Shown: piece by piece, positions 1 to 9,713 of the stretch
Layout of the letters: each line of letters opens with the position of its first letter
How positions within the stretch are numbered: the first letter of the stretch is position 1
Source of the DNA: an uncultured SAR116 cluster alpha proteobacterium
Lineage (GTDB): Bacteria > Pseudomonadota > Alphaproteobacteria > Puniceispirillales > Marisalimonadaceae
Assembly: GCA_902543145.1 (NCBI GenBank)
Contig: CACBXG010000004.1
Span: forward strand, 46,637 to 110,636
DNA: 64,000 bases
Direction of reading: 5' to 3'
Position numbers and translations under genes: made by a program
The notes under the pieces: generated by a model
What the model was told of the DNA's origin: nothing
The model's database searches: none
Seen by the model: only the letters and a program-made list of their open reading frames with translations

Positions 1-1258
1 CTTCAGCCATTTTAAAAATATCCATTATAGGTTCATTTTTTTCTTTAGAAATTATATTTGACAAATCAATAAACTTTTTCTTTACAATTTCAAAATTTAA
101 AGGTTGATCACCAGTTTTCCCAAAAACTTTTGGGAAAAAATCTGGATTTAATTTACCTAATAAGACATTGCAATCAGTTACAGTTAAAGGTCCACCTCTA
201 CCATATGATGCTGGGCCAGGAATTGCTCCAGCGCTCTCTGGACCTACTTGAAATCTACCATCTTTATAAGAAAGAATTGAGCCACCACCTGCTGCCACAG
301 TGTTAATCTGCATCATAGGAGCTCTAATTCTTACACCTGCTAATTCAGTTTCAAAAGATCTTTCAAACTCACCAGCAAAATGGCATACATCTGTAGAGGT
401 TCCGCCCATATCAAATCCAATTAATTTATTAAATCCTGCTTGCTTTCCGGTTTGTGTCATACTCACAACCCCTCCAGCTGGGCCAGATAATAAAGCATCT
501 TTACCTTGGAAAAGATTTGCGTCTGTTAGGCCTCCATTGGATTGCATAAACATTAATTGAGTAGATTTAGTATCTTTAAGTTCCTCTGAAACTTGATTTA
601 CGTACCGTCTAAGAATTGGAGATAAATAAGCATCAACTACGGTAGTATCACCTCTACCAACTAATTTAATTAGTGGAGATACTTTATGACTTACTGAAAT
701 TTGATTAAAATTTTCTTCTTTTGCAATTTGTTCAATTTTATTTTCATGATCTGGATTTATATATGAATGCATAAAAGCAATAGCTACACTGTTTATACCA
801 TCCGATTTTGCTTTGATTAGTGAATTACGTACTTCCTCCTCATTTAATTTAGTAACTACTTTACCTTTCTCGTTTAATCTTTCTGATACTTCTACTACTC
901 TTTCGTACAACAACTCTGGTAATTTGATATTTAGATCAAACAAAAGAGGTCTATTTTGATAACCAATTCTTAATAAGTCTCCAAAGCCTTTTGTAATAAG
1001 CAGTAGAGTTCTGTCACCTTTTCTTTCAAGTAGGGCATTAGTTGCAACGGTTGTACCCATTTTTACTGAAGAAATAATATCTGTAGGAATTTTGTCTTCT
1101 TTTTTGAGCTCAAGAATTCTTTTTATACCTTCAACTGCAGCATCTTTGTAAGCATCAGAGTTCTCAGATAAAAGCTTATCAATTATTATTTTGCCATCAG
1201 GTTTTTTTGCTACTATATCGGTGAATGTACCACCTCTATCTATCCAAAATTGCCACAT
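1..1258 (-). CDS. 5-oxoprolinase / hydantoinase A family protein, N-terminal part (cut by window edge)
   Basis: Translating the minus strand from ATG at 1258 gives [16 protein letters not shown], the N-terminal nucleotide-binding signature of ATP-dependent 5-oxoprolinases, which open 5-oxo-L-proline to glutamate. About 419 residues are visible without a stop. They include a [12 protein letters not shown] motif, the conserved HyuA actin-like phosphate loop, and GPAGGVVS before it. The very N-terminal position of the [10 protein letters not shown] motif favours the long single-chain 5-oxoprolinase (about 1200 residues) over a separate HyuA subunit, but the C-terminal HyuB-like half lies outside the window, so this is inference. 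The frame is open to base 1. It lies downstream of the DenD-like gene on the same strand with a 33-base gap and may be co-transcribed with it. Confidence 0.85.
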   Translation of the reverse strand, partial: MWQFWIDRGGTFTDIVAKKPDGKIIIDKLLSENSDAYKDAAVEGIKRILELKKEDKIPTDIISSVKMGTTVATNALLERKGDRTLLLITKGFGDLLRIGYQNRPLLFDLNIKLPELLYERVVEVSERLNEKGKVVTKLNEEEVRNSLIKAKSDGINSVAIAFMHSYINPDHENKIEQIAKEENFNQISVSHKVSPLIKLVGRGDTTVVDAYLSPILRRYVNQVSEELKDTKSTQLMFMQSNGGLTDANLFQGKDALLSGPAGGVVSMTQTGKQAGFNKLIGFDMGGTSTDVCHFAGEFERSFETELAGVRIRAPMMQINTVAAGGGSILSYKDGRFQVGPESAGAIPGPASYGRGGPLTVTDCNVLLGKLNPDFFPKVFGKTGDQPLNFEIVKKKFIDLSNIISKEKNEPIMDIFKMAE

Positions 1259-1291
1259 ATTATTCTGCCATTATTATGTTTATAAGTAAGA

Positions 1292-2263
1292 TTATTTTTT
1301 TAAATCGTCTTCAATATACGTTTTGATTATCTCATCAAAATTTGTTTCTGCCTTGAAACCTAGTTCAATAGATCTTTTTGTATCAAAATCTCTTGCCCAT
1401 CCACTCACTATTTTTTGGATTGTTGGATCTGGTTGATGTTTAATAAGTTTTACAACATCACTGCCAGCAACTCTCTCTAATGCGTCTATTTGTTCTTGAA
1501 CGGTTACAGATAAACCAGGCATGTTTAATGTTATTCTATCATTTAATTTTGATGTATCAATTTCTGTAGCATGAACTAGAAAACCTGCAGCAGCTCTTGG
1601 TGTTGCATGCCAATGTCTAACATCAGGATTAACGGGGAGAATTGCTTCTTGACCATTTAAAGGCTCACGTATAATTCCAGAAAAGAAACCTGAAGCTGCA
1701 AGATTAGGTTTGCCAGGTCTTACACAAATAGTTGGTAATCTTATTGATACACCATCAATCATTTTCTTTCTTGAGTAATCTGCCAACAATAATTCAGATA
1801 TAGCTTTTTGGGCTCCATAAGATGTAAGAGGAGTTGTAAAAAAATCATCGGGTATCTTATCTGGGAATGGGGCGCCAAAAACTGCTATTGAGCTTGTAAA
1901 AACTAATCTTGGGCAATAATTTTCTCCTTGATGTCTTATTGCTTCAAATAAACCCCAGCTTCCTTTTGCATTTATATCCCAACCTAAATCAAATTCCTGT
2001 TCAGCTTGTCCTGAAACTATAGCAGCCAAATGAAAAATTATATCTGGCTTAGATAAAATAAGATTTTTACTGACATCTATATCTGAAATATCACCTGACT
2101 TTGATTGTATTGGAATATTAGTATTATTAGGATAGGGGGCTTCTATAATATCAAACAATGTGATTTCACTGATTTTTTGATTATTTAATTTTTCTTTTTT
2201 TAATAAGAGATTAAGCAGTTTTTGCCCAATCATCCCAGCTCCACCCATTATTAAAATTTTCAT
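1292..2263 (-). CDS. denD: NAD-dependent epimerase/dehydratase-family dehydrogenase, D-erythronate dehydrogenase (DenD)-like
   Basis: The protein is 323 residues, an extended SDR. The N-terminal GGAGMIGQ glycine-rich loop binds NAD and YGAQK supplies the catalytic Tyr and Lys; FTSSIAVFG upstream of it carries the conserved Ser. DenD enzymes oxidise D-erythronate to 2-oxo-tetronate, the first step of tetronate catabolism. The assignment rests on overall resemblance (the HWHATPRAAAGFLVHA stretch near residue 220 is typical of this subfamily) and on LtnD-, OtnC- and OtnI-type genes within 16 kb. A generic NAD-dependent sugar epimerase is the alternative. A purine-rich agaggg lies upstream of the ATG. 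The gene is divergent from eda. Confidence 0.7.
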   Translation of the reverse strand: MKILIMGGAGMIGQKLLNLLLKKEKLNNQKISEITLFDIIEAPYPNNTNIPIQSKSGDISDIDVSKNLILSKPDIIFHLAAIVSGQAEQEFDLGWDINAKGSWGLFEAIRHQGENYCPRLVFTSSIAVFGAPFPDKIPDDFFTTPLTSYGAQKAISELLLADYSRKKMIDGVSIRLPTICVRPGKPNLAASGFFSGIIREPLNGQEAILPVNPDVRHWHATPRAAAGFLVHATEIDTSKLNDRITLNMPGLSVTVQEQIDALERVAGSDVVKLIKHQPDPTIQKIVSGWARDFDTKRSIELGFKAETNFDEIIKTYIEDDLKK

Positions 2264-2354
2264 AAAACCCTCTTTATTAATTTATTGATTGAAGAATTTT
2301 GAATAACAACATATTAAAATAGAAAGTAAAAATAAAAAATAAATTTTTGATAAA

Positions 2355-2978
2355 TTGATGCATAATTATATTAAATCTACTCTTTCAATGTCTCCTGTTA
2401 TGCCTGTATTGACAATCAATAATATTGATAATGTTGAATATTTATTTGAGGCTCTAATAAACGGAAATCTTAAGGTAGTTGAAATCACTTTAAGAACGGA
2501 TTGTGCCCTAAAAGCAATAGATATTGTGTCTAAAAAATTTCCTTCTTTGGAAATTGGAGCAGGTACAGTTTTAAGCAATGAAGATTTAAATTCCGTAAAA
2601 GATGCTGGAGCGAAATTTGCTGTTAGTCCTGGCTCTACAATTTCCCTTGCAACACATGCCCTAGAAAAAGAATTTCCATTCCTGCCGGGAGTTTCAAATT
2701 CTAGTGATATTATGAATTTAATGAATTTAGATTATAAATTTTTCAAATTTTTTCCAGCACAAGCCGCAGGTGGTCTTGAATATCTTAAATCTTTAAGTGG
2801 GCCATTTCCTGAAATTTTGTTTTGCCCAACAGGTGGTATTAACCAAAATAATGCTCATGAATGGCTTAGTCAAAAGAATGTAATATGTGTAGGCGGTAGT
2901 TGGATAATTCCACCTGGAAGCAGAGATTACAAAGAAATTACAAAAAGAGCTTTGTTAGCAAGTAGTTTGTCAAAATAA
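2355..2978 (+). CDS. eda: 2-dehydro-3-deoxy-phosphogluconate (KDPG) aldolase
   Basis: The 207-residue product matches class I KDPG/KHG aldolases from end to end. The catalytic Glu sits in VVEITLRTD (E43). The Schiff-base Lys is in FKFFPAQA (about K131), and the CPTGGI and GGSW phosphate-binding strands follow. It splits KDPG into pyruvate and glyceraldehyde-3-phosphate, or 4-hydroxy-2-oxoglutarate into pyruvate and glyoxylate. With the KdgK-like kinase at 10.7-11.6 kb it completes the lower Entner-Doudoroff route for 2-keto-3-deoxygluconate made by the dehydratases nearby. No strong ribosome binding site precedes the ATG at 2355; a Met eleven codons in (SMSPVMPV) is an alternative start. Divergent from the DenD-like gene, with a 91-base spacer. 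Confidence 0.9.
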   Translation: MMHNYIKSTLSMSPVMPVLTINNIDNVEYLFEALINGNLKVVEITLRTDCALKAIDIVSKKFPSLEIGAGTVLSNEDLNSVKDAGAKFAVSPGSTISLATHALEKEFPFLPGVSNSSDIMNLMNLDYKFFKFFPAQAAGGLEYLKSLSGPFPEILFCPTGGINQNNAHEWLSQKNVICVGGSWIIPPGSRDYKEITKRALLASSLSK

Positions 2979-3091
2979 TTTCCTGTTTGTTCTAAATCAA
3001 TAATAAATAAATTTTTTGTAAAATATTTCGATTTGTCTATCATTATGTTTAAGAATTAGTTTTATGTGTTTTTAAAAACTTGGGGGAAGCA

Positions 3092-3652
3092 ATGACTGAA
3101 TATTCAATTGAGGATTATGTAACTGAAATTCGTTTAGTTGTAAAAGAAGAGACTGACGAGGGAAAGATAATCGATAGAATAAAACCATTATCAAAAAAAA
3201 TAGCAGCAAACAAAAGTTGGGTTAAGCCAGAATATTTTAATGTAGATAAAGAACAGGGATTTGGATTGCATTTACTGCACGAAGAAAAAGATCATAGTTT
3301 AGCTGTTTTTGCAATTGCGTGGGCTCCTGGAGAGGGACTTGCGCCACATAATCACAAAACATGGGCTGTTGTTGCCGGTATTCAAGGACAAGAACATGAA
3401 ACTACTTACAAAAGAATAGATGATGGAACTACAGACGGTTTTGCGGATCTAGTAAAAACAAATGAAGAGACTATATACGCAGGAGATGCTACTTGTTGTT
3501 TGCCTGAAGACATACATAGTGTATGGAATAATGGTCGTGAGATAGCTCTTTCTATACATACATATGGAAAACACCTCAATCATACAGGAAGGTCAATTTT
3601 TGACATTAATCAAAAAACTGAAACTCCCTGCATAGTTAAGGTTCAAAATTAA
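3092..3652 (+). CDS. Cysteine dioxygenase-like cupin protein
   Basis: A single-domain cupin of about 186 residues. PHNHKTWAVVAG gives the paired His metal ligands of cupin motif 1, the Glu in GQEHETTYKR follows, and HSVWNN carries the third His; a late HTYGKH resembles the conserved C-terminal His/Tyr of thiol dioxygenases. Cysteine and 3-mercaptopropionate dioxygenases use Fe(II) to oxidise thiols to sulfinates, but the substrate here cannot be read from sequence. I chose ATG at 3092 over the in-frame TTG at 3080 because a gggggaag Shine-Dalgarno ends a few bases before the ATG. It stands alone between eda and the convergent fumarylacetoacetate-hydrolase-family gene. Confidence 0.7.
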   Translation: MTEYSIEDYVTEIRLVVKEETDEGKIIDRIKPLSKKIAANKSWVKPEYFNVDKEQGFGLHLLHEEKDHSLAVFAIAWAPGEGLAPHNHKTWAVVAGIQGQEHETTYKRIDDGTTDGFADLVKTNEETIYAGDATCCLPEDIHSVWNNGREIALSIHTYGKHLNHTGRSIFDINQKTETPCIVKVQN

Positions 3653-3689
3653 TTAAGTTTTATACGAAAAGTTCTAACTTAAAATCCAA

Positions 3690-4532
3690 TTAACCTTGGA
3701 AACATGTTTGATTTTGTTCACCCAAACCTTCTATACCCAACTTCATTTTATCGCCCGCTTTTAAAAAAACAGGTGGTTTCATTCCACCACCAACTCCAGG
3801 TGGAGTACCCGTAGCAATAATATCCCCAGGATTTAAACTCATAAATTGTGATAAATAATATACAATGTATTTTGCAGAGAATATCATGGTTTTTGTAGAA
3901 CCATCTTGCATTCTTTTACCATTAACATCTAGATACATTTTTAGGTTCTGAACGTCAGACACTTCATCTTTAGTAACTAAATATGGTCCAGTTGGTCCAA
4001 AAGTGTCACAAGATTTCCCTTTAGTCCACTGTCCTTCTTTTTTTAGTTGAAATTCTCTTTCTGAAACATCATTAACTACGCAATATCCAGCGATATGTTC
4101 CTCTGCATCTTCTTCATTAATATATTTAGCTTTTTTTCCAATTATGATGCCAAGTTCAACTTCCCAGTCAGTTTCATTAGAATTTCTTGGTATTTCAACA
4201 TTATCATTTGGACCTACTACAGCAGATGTTGCCTTTGAAAATAATATTGGTTCACTTGGTACAGGCATTCCAGTTTCTGCAGCGTGATCTGAATAATTTA
4301 ATCCAATACAAAGAAATTTTCCAATATTACCAACACATGCTCCCAATCTTGTATTTTCAGGAATAATTGGTAAAGACGAAACATCAATCATAGAAATTTT
4401 ATTCAAGCCTTCTTCACTAATATTGTCACCATTGATATCCGTAATATGATTAGATAAATCTCTTATTTTACCATCCTGGCCAAGAATACCAGGCTTTTCT
4501 TTTCCAATTTCTCCGTAGCGTAATAATTTCAT
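3690..4532 (-). CDS. Fumarylacetoacetate hydrolase-family protein, probable 2,4-diketo-3-deoxy-L-fuconate hydrolase
   Basis: The protein has 280 residues. The FAH C-terminal fold is recognised by the metal-binding Glu pair in DWEVELGIIIG, by GYCVVNDVSERE and by KSCDTFGPTGPYLV; it ends with the usual TGTPPGVGGGM loop. Members hydrolyse acylpyruvates using a divalent metal. Position decides the likely substrate: it directly follows a 2-keto-3-deoxy-L-fuconate dehydrogenase-like SDR and a UxaA-type dehydratase on the same strand, the order expected for fuconate to pyruvate plus L-lactate. Ureidoglycolate lyase or an acylpyruvase cannot be excluded from sequence alone. An aaggaag Shine-Dalgarno precedes ATG at 4532. 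Confidence 0.8.
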   Translation of the reverse strand: MKLLRYGEIGKEKPGILGQDGKIRDLSNHITDINGDNISEEGLNKISMIDVSSLPIIPENTRLGACVGNIGKFLCIGLNYSDHAAETGMPVPSEPILFSKATSAVVGPNDNVEIPRNSNETDWEVELGIIIGKKAKYINEEDAEEHIAGYCVVNDVSEREFQLKKEGQWTKGKSCDTFGPTGPYLVTKDEVSDVQNLKMYLDVNGKRMQDGSTKTMIFSAKYIVYYLSQFMSLNPGDIIATGTPPGVGGGMKPPVFLKAGDKMKLGIEGLGEQNQTCFQG

Positions 4533-4582
4533 TTTACTTCCTTTCTTTAATTAAAATAATTAAAAATTTTATTATTGATTTA

Positions 4583-5317
4583 TTACATACATATTCCACC
4601 ATCAATTATATGGAATTGACCTGTAGTAAAAGCTGATGCATCACTAGCCAGATAAACTGCAAGATTAGCGACTTCTTCTGCCTCACCAAATCTTCCCATT
4701 GGTTGCCTTGCAACAAACTGTTTCTTGGCTAATTCATAATCTTCCATATCTAAAAGTCTTTGCTCTAATGATGGACTTTGAATTGTTCCTGGACAAATGG
4801 CATTACATCTAATCCCATGGCTGATATAATCAGCTGCTATCGATTTAGTTATTCCCAATACTGCAGCTTTAGACGCTGAATATATAAATCTATTTGGTAT
4901 TCCTTTTGTTGAAGATGATACTGATGCAATATTAATTATAGATCCACCACCTTTATTAATCATAACAGGAAGAATCTCCTTTATCATATGATACATAGAT
5001 TTACTATTTAGGTTAAACGCTAAATCCCAATCATCATCTGTAGATTCTAAAATTGTTCCATTATGAACTATACCTGCACAGTTAAAAAGAATATCTGGAG
5101 CTTTTATCGAGCTAACTAATTTTTTTATTTTATTATAATCTGTTACATCAAGAATATGAGTTTCGTTAACTACATCCTTTAACAAAGATAAACTTTTGTG
5201 ATTAATATCTGTGGCAATTACATATGCTCCTGCTTCTGTGAAAGCTTCAGCCGTTGCTTTACCAATTCCCTGTCCAGAAGCAGTTAAAAGTGCGGTCTTA
5301 TTTTTTAGATTAATCAT
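4583..5317 (-). CDS. SDR dehydrogenase, 2-keto-3-deoxy-L-fuconate dehydrogenase / DHRS6-like
   Basis: A classical SDR of 244 residues. Features seen are TASGQGIGKA (NAD loop), an acidic ATDIN after strand 2 (NAD rather than NADP), NCAG, SVSSS with the catalytic Ser, and YSASKAA with Tyr and Lys. The end (GQFHIIDGGICM) and the CNAICPGTIQSPSLEQR stretch closely resemble the group containing bacterial 2-keto-3-deoxy-L-fuconate 4-dehydrogenase and animal BDH2/DHRS6. The inferred reaction is 2-keto-3-deoxy-L-fuconate to 2,4-diketo-3-deoxy-L-fuconate, feeding the hydrolase 50 bases downstream. An aaggag Shine-Dalgarno precedes the start, nine bases after the dehydratase gene. Confidence 0.8.
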   Translation of the reverse strand: MINLKNKTALLTASGQGIGKATAEAFTEAGAYVIATDINHKSLSLLKDVVNETHILDVTDYNKIKKLVSSIKAPDILFNCAGIVHNGTILESTDDDWDLAFNLNSKSMYHMIKEILPVMINKGGGSIINIASVSSSTKGIPNRFIYSASKAAVLGITKSIAADYISHGIRCNAICPGTIQSPSLEQRLLDMEDYELAKKQFVARQPMGRFGEAEEVANLAVYLASDASAFTTGQFHIIDGGICM

Positions 5318-5326
5318 AATAACTCC

Positions 5327-6850
5327 TTACATAGTTGCTCCAATTTGCCAAGGAACAAACTCCAAGTCACCAAGACCTTGAATTTCAGATTTAGATTTTT
5401 CGCCAGATGCCACACGTACAATTAAATCAAATATTTCTTGTCCGACATCCTCAATGCTTTTGTTATCTGAAATTACTTTTCCAGCATTTACATCCATGTC
5501 CTCAATCATATTATTATACATTTCGGTGTTCGTAGCTATTTTAATTGAAGGTGAGGGTTTACAACCAAAACATGAACCTCTTCCTGTAGTAAAAGTTACG
5601 ACATTACAACCGCTAGCAATTTGACCCGTAACTGATGCTGGATCATATCCAGGGCTATCCATAAATAAAAAACCCTTTTTCTCTGCTTGCTGTGCATATA
5701 GGAGAACATCATTTAAGGGTGTGGTTCCTCCTTTTGCAGCTGCACCTAGAGACTTTTCTAATATTGTAGTTAATCCACCTGCTTTATTACCTGGGGAAGG
5801 GTTATTATTTAAACTTCCCTTATTTCTTGTTACATAATCTTCCCACCATAGAATTCTATCGACAAGTTTTTTGCCTACTTCAGGAGAAATGGCTCTTCTT
5901 GTTAGCATGTGTTCTGCACCATAAATTTCTGGTGTTTCTGCCAAAATTGCAGTGCCACCATTTTTTACAATTAAATCTGCAGCATGACCAAGTGAAGGGT
6001 TTGAGGTTATACCAGACCATGCATCGGATCCTCCACACTGAAGAGCAACACTTAAATGTTCGACGGATTGATCAGTTCGCTCAATGGAATTAACTTTAGG
6101 TAGCATATCATCAATACATTTTATTCCAGCTTTAATTGTTTTTCTAAGACCTCCCATGTCTTGTAAGGTCATAGTTTTAAAAAATGGATTTTCGTTTAAG
6201 TTGAAAGCATCCATTAAAAACTTGATTTGATTTGCCTCACATCCTAATCCAATTAGTAATATACCAGCTAAATTTGGATGTTGAATATACCCTAAAAGGA
6301 CTCTTTGAAGAGCGTCAAAACCGTCTCCTGAATCTGCCATTCCACACCCTGTGCCATGAGTAAATGAAACTACTCCATCAACATTTAGGTACTTAGATAA
6401 TTTTTCTTTATTAAACGCTTCTGCAATATTTTTTGCAGCTGTTGCAGAACAATTTACAGAAGTTAGTATGCCAATATAATTTCTTGTCCCAACCTTTCCG
6501 TTTTGTCTTTTATATCCTTTGAAAGTAGCTCTTTTTTCAGGTTCAATTATGTTGGGTAATTTAACAGATGTTGAAAACTCATAATCATGATCAGTTGATT
6601 GAAAATTTGTATTTTCAACATGTACATGTTCACCTGGTAAAATATCTTTGCTAGCAATACCTATTAATTGGTCATACTTAATTATTTTCTCACCTTTTAC
6701 TATTTTTTTTAAGGCTATTTTATGACCTTTAGGAATAATGTTTTTACTCGCAAGATCTTGAGTTATTTCACCAGCATTTATTTCTCTTAATGCAGTAGCA
6801 ACATTGTCATTTTCATTAAGTTTAACTGTTAAGTTTTCAACATTATTCAT
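5327..6850 (-). CDS. UxaA-family (altronate/galactarate dehydratase-type) dehydratase, candidate L-fuconate dehydratase
   Basis: About 507 residues from ATG at 6850, where gggaga lies eight bases upstream; an upstream TTG at 6880 lacks such a site. The N-terminal SAF domain (to about residue 95) is followed by a GYKRQNGKVGTRNYIGI linker and the large UxaA catalytic domain. That domain has conserved Cys in NCSATAA, HGTGCGM, GLGCEANQ, LQCGGSDAWSG and GRGSCFGCKPSPS, likely iron ligands. UxaA enzymes dehydrate altronate or galactarate. The two genes immediately downstream belong to the L-fuconate route, so L-fuconate dehydration is the simplest reading. A UxaA homologue in the Campylobacter jejuni fucose locus is a precedent. 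Confidence 0.82.
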   Translation of the reverse strand: MNNVENLTVKLNENDNVATALREINAGEITQDLASKNIIPKGHKIALKKIVKGEKIIKYDQLIGIASKDILPGEHVHVENTNFQSTDHDYEFSTSVKLPNIIEPEKRATFKGYKRQNGKVGTRNYIGILTSVNCSATAAKNIAEAFNKEKLSKYLNVDGVVSFTHGTGCGMADSGDGFDALQRVLLGYIQHPNLAGILLIGLGCEANQIKFLMDAFNLNENPFFKTMTLQDMGGLRKTIKAGIKCIDDMLPKVNSIERTDQSVEHLSVALQCGGSDAWSGITSNPSLGHAADLIVKNGGTAILAETPEIYGAEHMLTRRAISPEVGKKLVDRILWWEDYVTRNKGSLNNNPSPGNKAGGLTTILEKSLGAAAKGGTTPLNDVLLYAQQAEKKGFLFMDSPGYDPASVTGQIASGCNVVTFTTGRGSCFGCKPSPSIKIATNTEMYNNMIEDMDVNAGKVISDNKSIEDVGQEIFDLIVRVASGEKSKSEIQGLGDLEFVPWQIGATM

Positions 6851-6898
6851 TTTTATTATCTCCCAACTAATAAAAAGCAAAAAAACTGAAATTATCTT

Positions 6899-6917
6899 TT
6901 GATTTTTTTTAAATCAA
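6899..6917. promoter_or_regulatory. Operator-like inverted repeat in the uxaA/xylD divergent spacer
   Basis: TTGATTT and AAATCAA form a perfect 7-base inverted repeat with a five-base T spacer, inside the 175-base region between the divergent UxaA-type and XylD-type dehydratase genes. Its size and place fit a dimeric repressor site controlling both directions. In AT-rich DNA such repeats also arise by chance, and no regulator gene is adjacent. Confidence 0.3.
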
Positions 6918-7025
6918 GTATGATTGTTAAATTGATCTTAAAATATATTAAGTTCTATTAATACTATTTTTAAAATAATTTATAAACTCTATTTGTTGTT
7001 TTTAAATTTTACTTGGGAGAAAATC

Positions 7026-8807
7026 ATGTCAGCTAAAAATTTTAATCCAAAATACAGAAGTCAACAGTGGTTTGATAATCCAACTAACCCTGGCATGACG
7101 GCATTGTATTTAGAGAGATCTATGAATTTTGGGCTGACACCAGACGAATTAAGATCTGGAAAACCAATTATTGGAATAGCACAAACTGGATCGGATATAT
7201 CCCCATGTAATAGGGTTCATCTTAAACTGGCAGAAAGAGTAAGAGAAGGAATTAGAACAGCAGGTGGTATTGCTTTTGAGTTTCCTGTTCATCCCATTCA
7301 AGAAACATTAAAGAGACCTACCGCTGCTGTTGATAGAAATTTAGCATATTTAGGATTAGTTGAAATTCTTCATGGTTATCCTATTGATGGTGTTGTCCTA
7401 ATGACCGGTTGTGACAAAACAACTCCAGCTTGTTTAATGGCAGCTGCTACTGTAGATCTGCCAGCTATTGTACTAAACGGAGGTCCAATGCTGGATGGAT
7501 GGCATAATGGAAAGCTTGCTGGTTCGGGAACAGCTGTTTGGGATAGTAGAGTTGAGTTAGCAGCTGGCAGAATAGATTATGAACAATTCATTGATATTGT
7601 TACTAGCTCAGCTCCTTCTGACGGTCATTGTAACACTATGGGAACTGCATCTACAATGAATTCACTAGCTGAAGCTCTTGGAATGAGCTTAACTGGAAAT
7701 GCTAATATTCCAGCACCTTACAGAGAAAGAGGGCAAATGGCATATAAGACAGGTTTAAGAATTGTAGATATGGTTAAGGATGATTTAACTCCTTCTATAA
7801 TTATGACTAGAGAGTCTTTTGAGAATGCAATCATTGTAAATTCTGCTATTGGTGGATCAACTAACGCTCAATGGCATATTACTGCAATAGCAAGGCATGT
7901 TGGTGTAGAATTAGAAACTGCTGCATGGCAAAATGTTGGTTATGACATTCCTTTGATGGCTAATATACAACCGGCAGGCGAGTACCTATGTGAGAGCTAT
8001 CACAGAGCAGGTGGGACAGCTGCTATAATGTCAGAGCTCCTTGAAAATTCAAAGCTTTATGGGGATGTAATGACCGTCACAGGAAAAAAAATGTCTGAAA
8101 ATTTGAAAGGAATCAAAATTAAGGACGAAAAAGTCATTACCCCTTTTAAAAAACCTATGAAACAAAAAGCAGGCTTTATAGTACTTAAAGGAAATCTATT
8201 TGACTCTGCAATAATGAAAACCTCAGTTATTTCAAAAGAATTCAAAGATAAATTTTTATCACGTCCAGGAAAAGAAGGTGTTCTAGAAGGTAGAGTTATT
8301 GTCTTTGAAGGATCTGAAGATTATCATGACAGGCTTAATGACAAAAGTTTAAATATGGATGAAAATTCTATATTAGTTATTAGAGGTGCAGGACCTGTTG
8401 GCTGGCCTGGATCAGCTGAAGTCGTAAATATGCAACCATCAGATGAATTAATTAAGCAAGGAATAACAGAATTACCATGCATAGGTGATGGAAGACAATC
8501 AGGAACCTCAGGAAGTCCATCAATACTTAATGCTTCACCTGAGAGTGCGACTGGAGGCGGATTAGCTTGGTTGAGGACAGGTGACACTGTCGTAATTGAT
8601 TTGAATAATTATACAGCTAACATGCTTGTAAGTGATGAAGAGATTAAGCTCAGGAAAAAAGATGGTGTACCGCCTTATCCTGAAAGTCAAACTCCTTGGC
8701 AAGAAATTCAAAGAAATTTAGTAGGTGAACTTTCTGACGGAGCTGTACTAGAGAATGCTATCAAATTTCAGAAGGTAAGAAAAAAATTACCAAGGGATAA
8801 TCATTAA
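7026..8807 (+). CDS. IlvD/Edd-family sugar-acid dehydratase, D-xylonate dehydratase (XylD)-like
   Basis: 593 residues from ATG at 7026, chosen because gggaga sits seven bases upstream; a TTG 33 bases earlier has no such site. The protein resembles Caulobacter XylD through its whole length. The three iron-sulfur Cys are SPCN (C61), GCDKTTP (C129) and GHCNTMG (C202). Other conserved stretches are AAGGSTNAQ-like ([10 protein letters not shown]), [15 protein letters not shown] ([11 protein letters not shown]) and [19 protein letters not shown]. These enzymes dehydrate sugar acids such as D-xylonate, L-arabonate or D-gluconate to 2-keto-3-deoxy acids; the exact substrate is not determinable. The LtnD-like gene starts four bases downstream, so the two are one operon. 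Confidence 0.85.
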   Translation: MSAKNFNPKYRSQQWFDNPTNPGMTALYLERSMNFGLTPDELRSGKPIIGIAQTGSDISPCNRVHLKLAERVREGIRTAGGIAFEFPVHPIQETLKRPTAAVDRNLAYLGLVEILHGYPIDGVVLMTGCDKTTPACLMAAATVDLPAIVLNGGPMLDGWHNGKLAGSGTAVWDSRVELAAGRIDYEQFIDIVTSSAPSDGHCNTMGTASTMNSLAEALGMSLTGNANIPAPYRERGQMAYKTGLRIVDMVKDDLTPSIIMTRESFENAIIVNSAIGGSTNAQWHITAIARHVGVELETAAWQNVGYDIPLMANIQPAGEYLCESYHRAGGTAAIMSELLENSKLYGDVMTVTGKKMSENLKGIKIKDEKVITPFKKPMKQKAGFIVLKGNLFDSAIMKTSVISKEFKDKFLSRPGKEGVLEGRVIVFEGSEDYHDRLNDKSLNMDENSILVIRGAGPVGWPGSAEVVNMQPSDELIKQGITELPCIGDGRQSGTSGSPSILNASPESATGGGLAWLRTGDTVVIDLNNYTANMLVSDEEIKLRKKDGVPPYPESQTPWQEIQRNLVGELSDGAVLENAIKFQKVRKKLPRDNH

Positions 8808-8811
8808 AATA

Positions 8812-9705
8812 ATGACAGAAAATAAAAATATTCTAGTAATTGGTCTAGGCTCAATGGGTTATGGGATAGCAAAATCGCTCTTGCGCGCAGGGTATAAGGT
8901 TTATGGTCAAGATAAAAACCCAGACCAACAAAAAAAATTTTTTCAAGATGGAGGTTTTGAAGGTAAGGTTCCATACGACCAATTAGAAGCAGTAGTAATA
9001 GTTGTCTTAAATGAAAAGCAAACTCGAGAGATTATTTTTGGTAAGGAGGGGATTTCCAATAAATTAAAAAATAACACATTGATAATGGTATGCACTACTG
9101 TTTCTCCAGATTTTGCAAAAGAAATGGATAACAAGTGTGCTAAAGAAGGACTTTTATATCTAGATGCACCTATCTCTGGTGGATCAAAAAAATCATTAGA
9201 AGGCAAATTGTCTTATATGATTTCTGGAAGTCAAAAAGCTCTGCAAAAAGCCAAGCCACTCTTAGATTCAACCTCTGAAAAGGTTTTTAAATTTGGCCAA
9301 TCTGTCGGAGCTGGGTCTGCAATGAAGGCAGTTAATCAAATGCTCGCAGGTATTCATATTTCAGCAATGGCAGAAGCAATAACATTTGGAATAACTCAAG
9401 GCATAGACCCTAAGAAATTTTTAGAGGTTATCTCTGAATGTGCCGGAACATCCTGGATGCTTGAGAATAGAGCTCCACATATTATAAATGATGATTATTC
9501 ACCAAAATCATCGATAAATATATGGCCAAAAGATCTAGGGATTGTTCTAGATATAGCAAAAAAATCAAATTTTTCTGCACCTTTAACTGCAACAGCAATG
9601 CAACAATTTCTTGCAGCTGCTGGTATTGGTTTGGGGCACGAAGATGATGCTGCTGTAGCTAAAATTTATGCTCGTAATGCAGGTATCGAATTAACTAAGT
9701 ATTAA
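8812..9705 (+). CDS. ltnD: 3-hydroxyisobutyrate dehydrogenase-family protein, L-threonate dehydrogenase (LtnD)-like
   Basis: 297 residues with the beta-hydroxyacid dehydrogenase pattern: GLGSMGYGIA (NAD loop, residues about 11-20), DAPISGGSKKS (substrate loop), GAGSAMKAVNQML with the catalytic Lys in helix alpha-8, and KDLGIVLDIA. The ENRAPHIINDDYSPKSS stretch and the KDLG site are typical of the LtnD group, which oxidises L-threonate to 2-oxo-tetronate. It starts four bases after the XylD-like gene. With OtnC and OtnI at 16.9-18.3 kb it builds a tetronate pathway. Tartronate semialdehyde or 3-hydroxyisobutyrate dehydrogenase is possible but fits the neighbours less well. Confidence 0.72.
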   Translation: MTENKNILVIGLGSMGYGIAKSLLRAGYKVYGQDKNPDQQKKFFQDGGFEGKVPYDQLEAVVIVVLNEKQTREIIFGKEGISNKLKNNTLIMVCTTVSPDFAKEMDNKCAKEGLLYLDAPISGGSKKSLEGKLSYMISGSQKALQKAKPLLDSTSEKVFKFGQSVGAGSAMKAVNQMLAGIHISAMAEAITFGITQGIDPKKFLEVISECAGTSWMLENRAPHIINDDYSPKSSINIWPKDLGIVLDIAKKSNFSAPLTATAMQQFLAAAGIGLGHEDDAAVAKIYARNAGIELTKY

Positions 9706-9713
9706 ATATATTC

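Noticed and set aside
300..560. Plus-strand open frame over the 5-oxoprolinase gene
   Set aside because: It is antisense to a strongly supported protein family match and shows no ribosome site or protein signature.
3653..3682. Bidirectional terminator between the cupin gene and the FAH-family gene
   Set aside because: TTAAGTT/AACTTAA is a seven-pair AT-only stem with a 16-base loop and no T-run; too weak to call.
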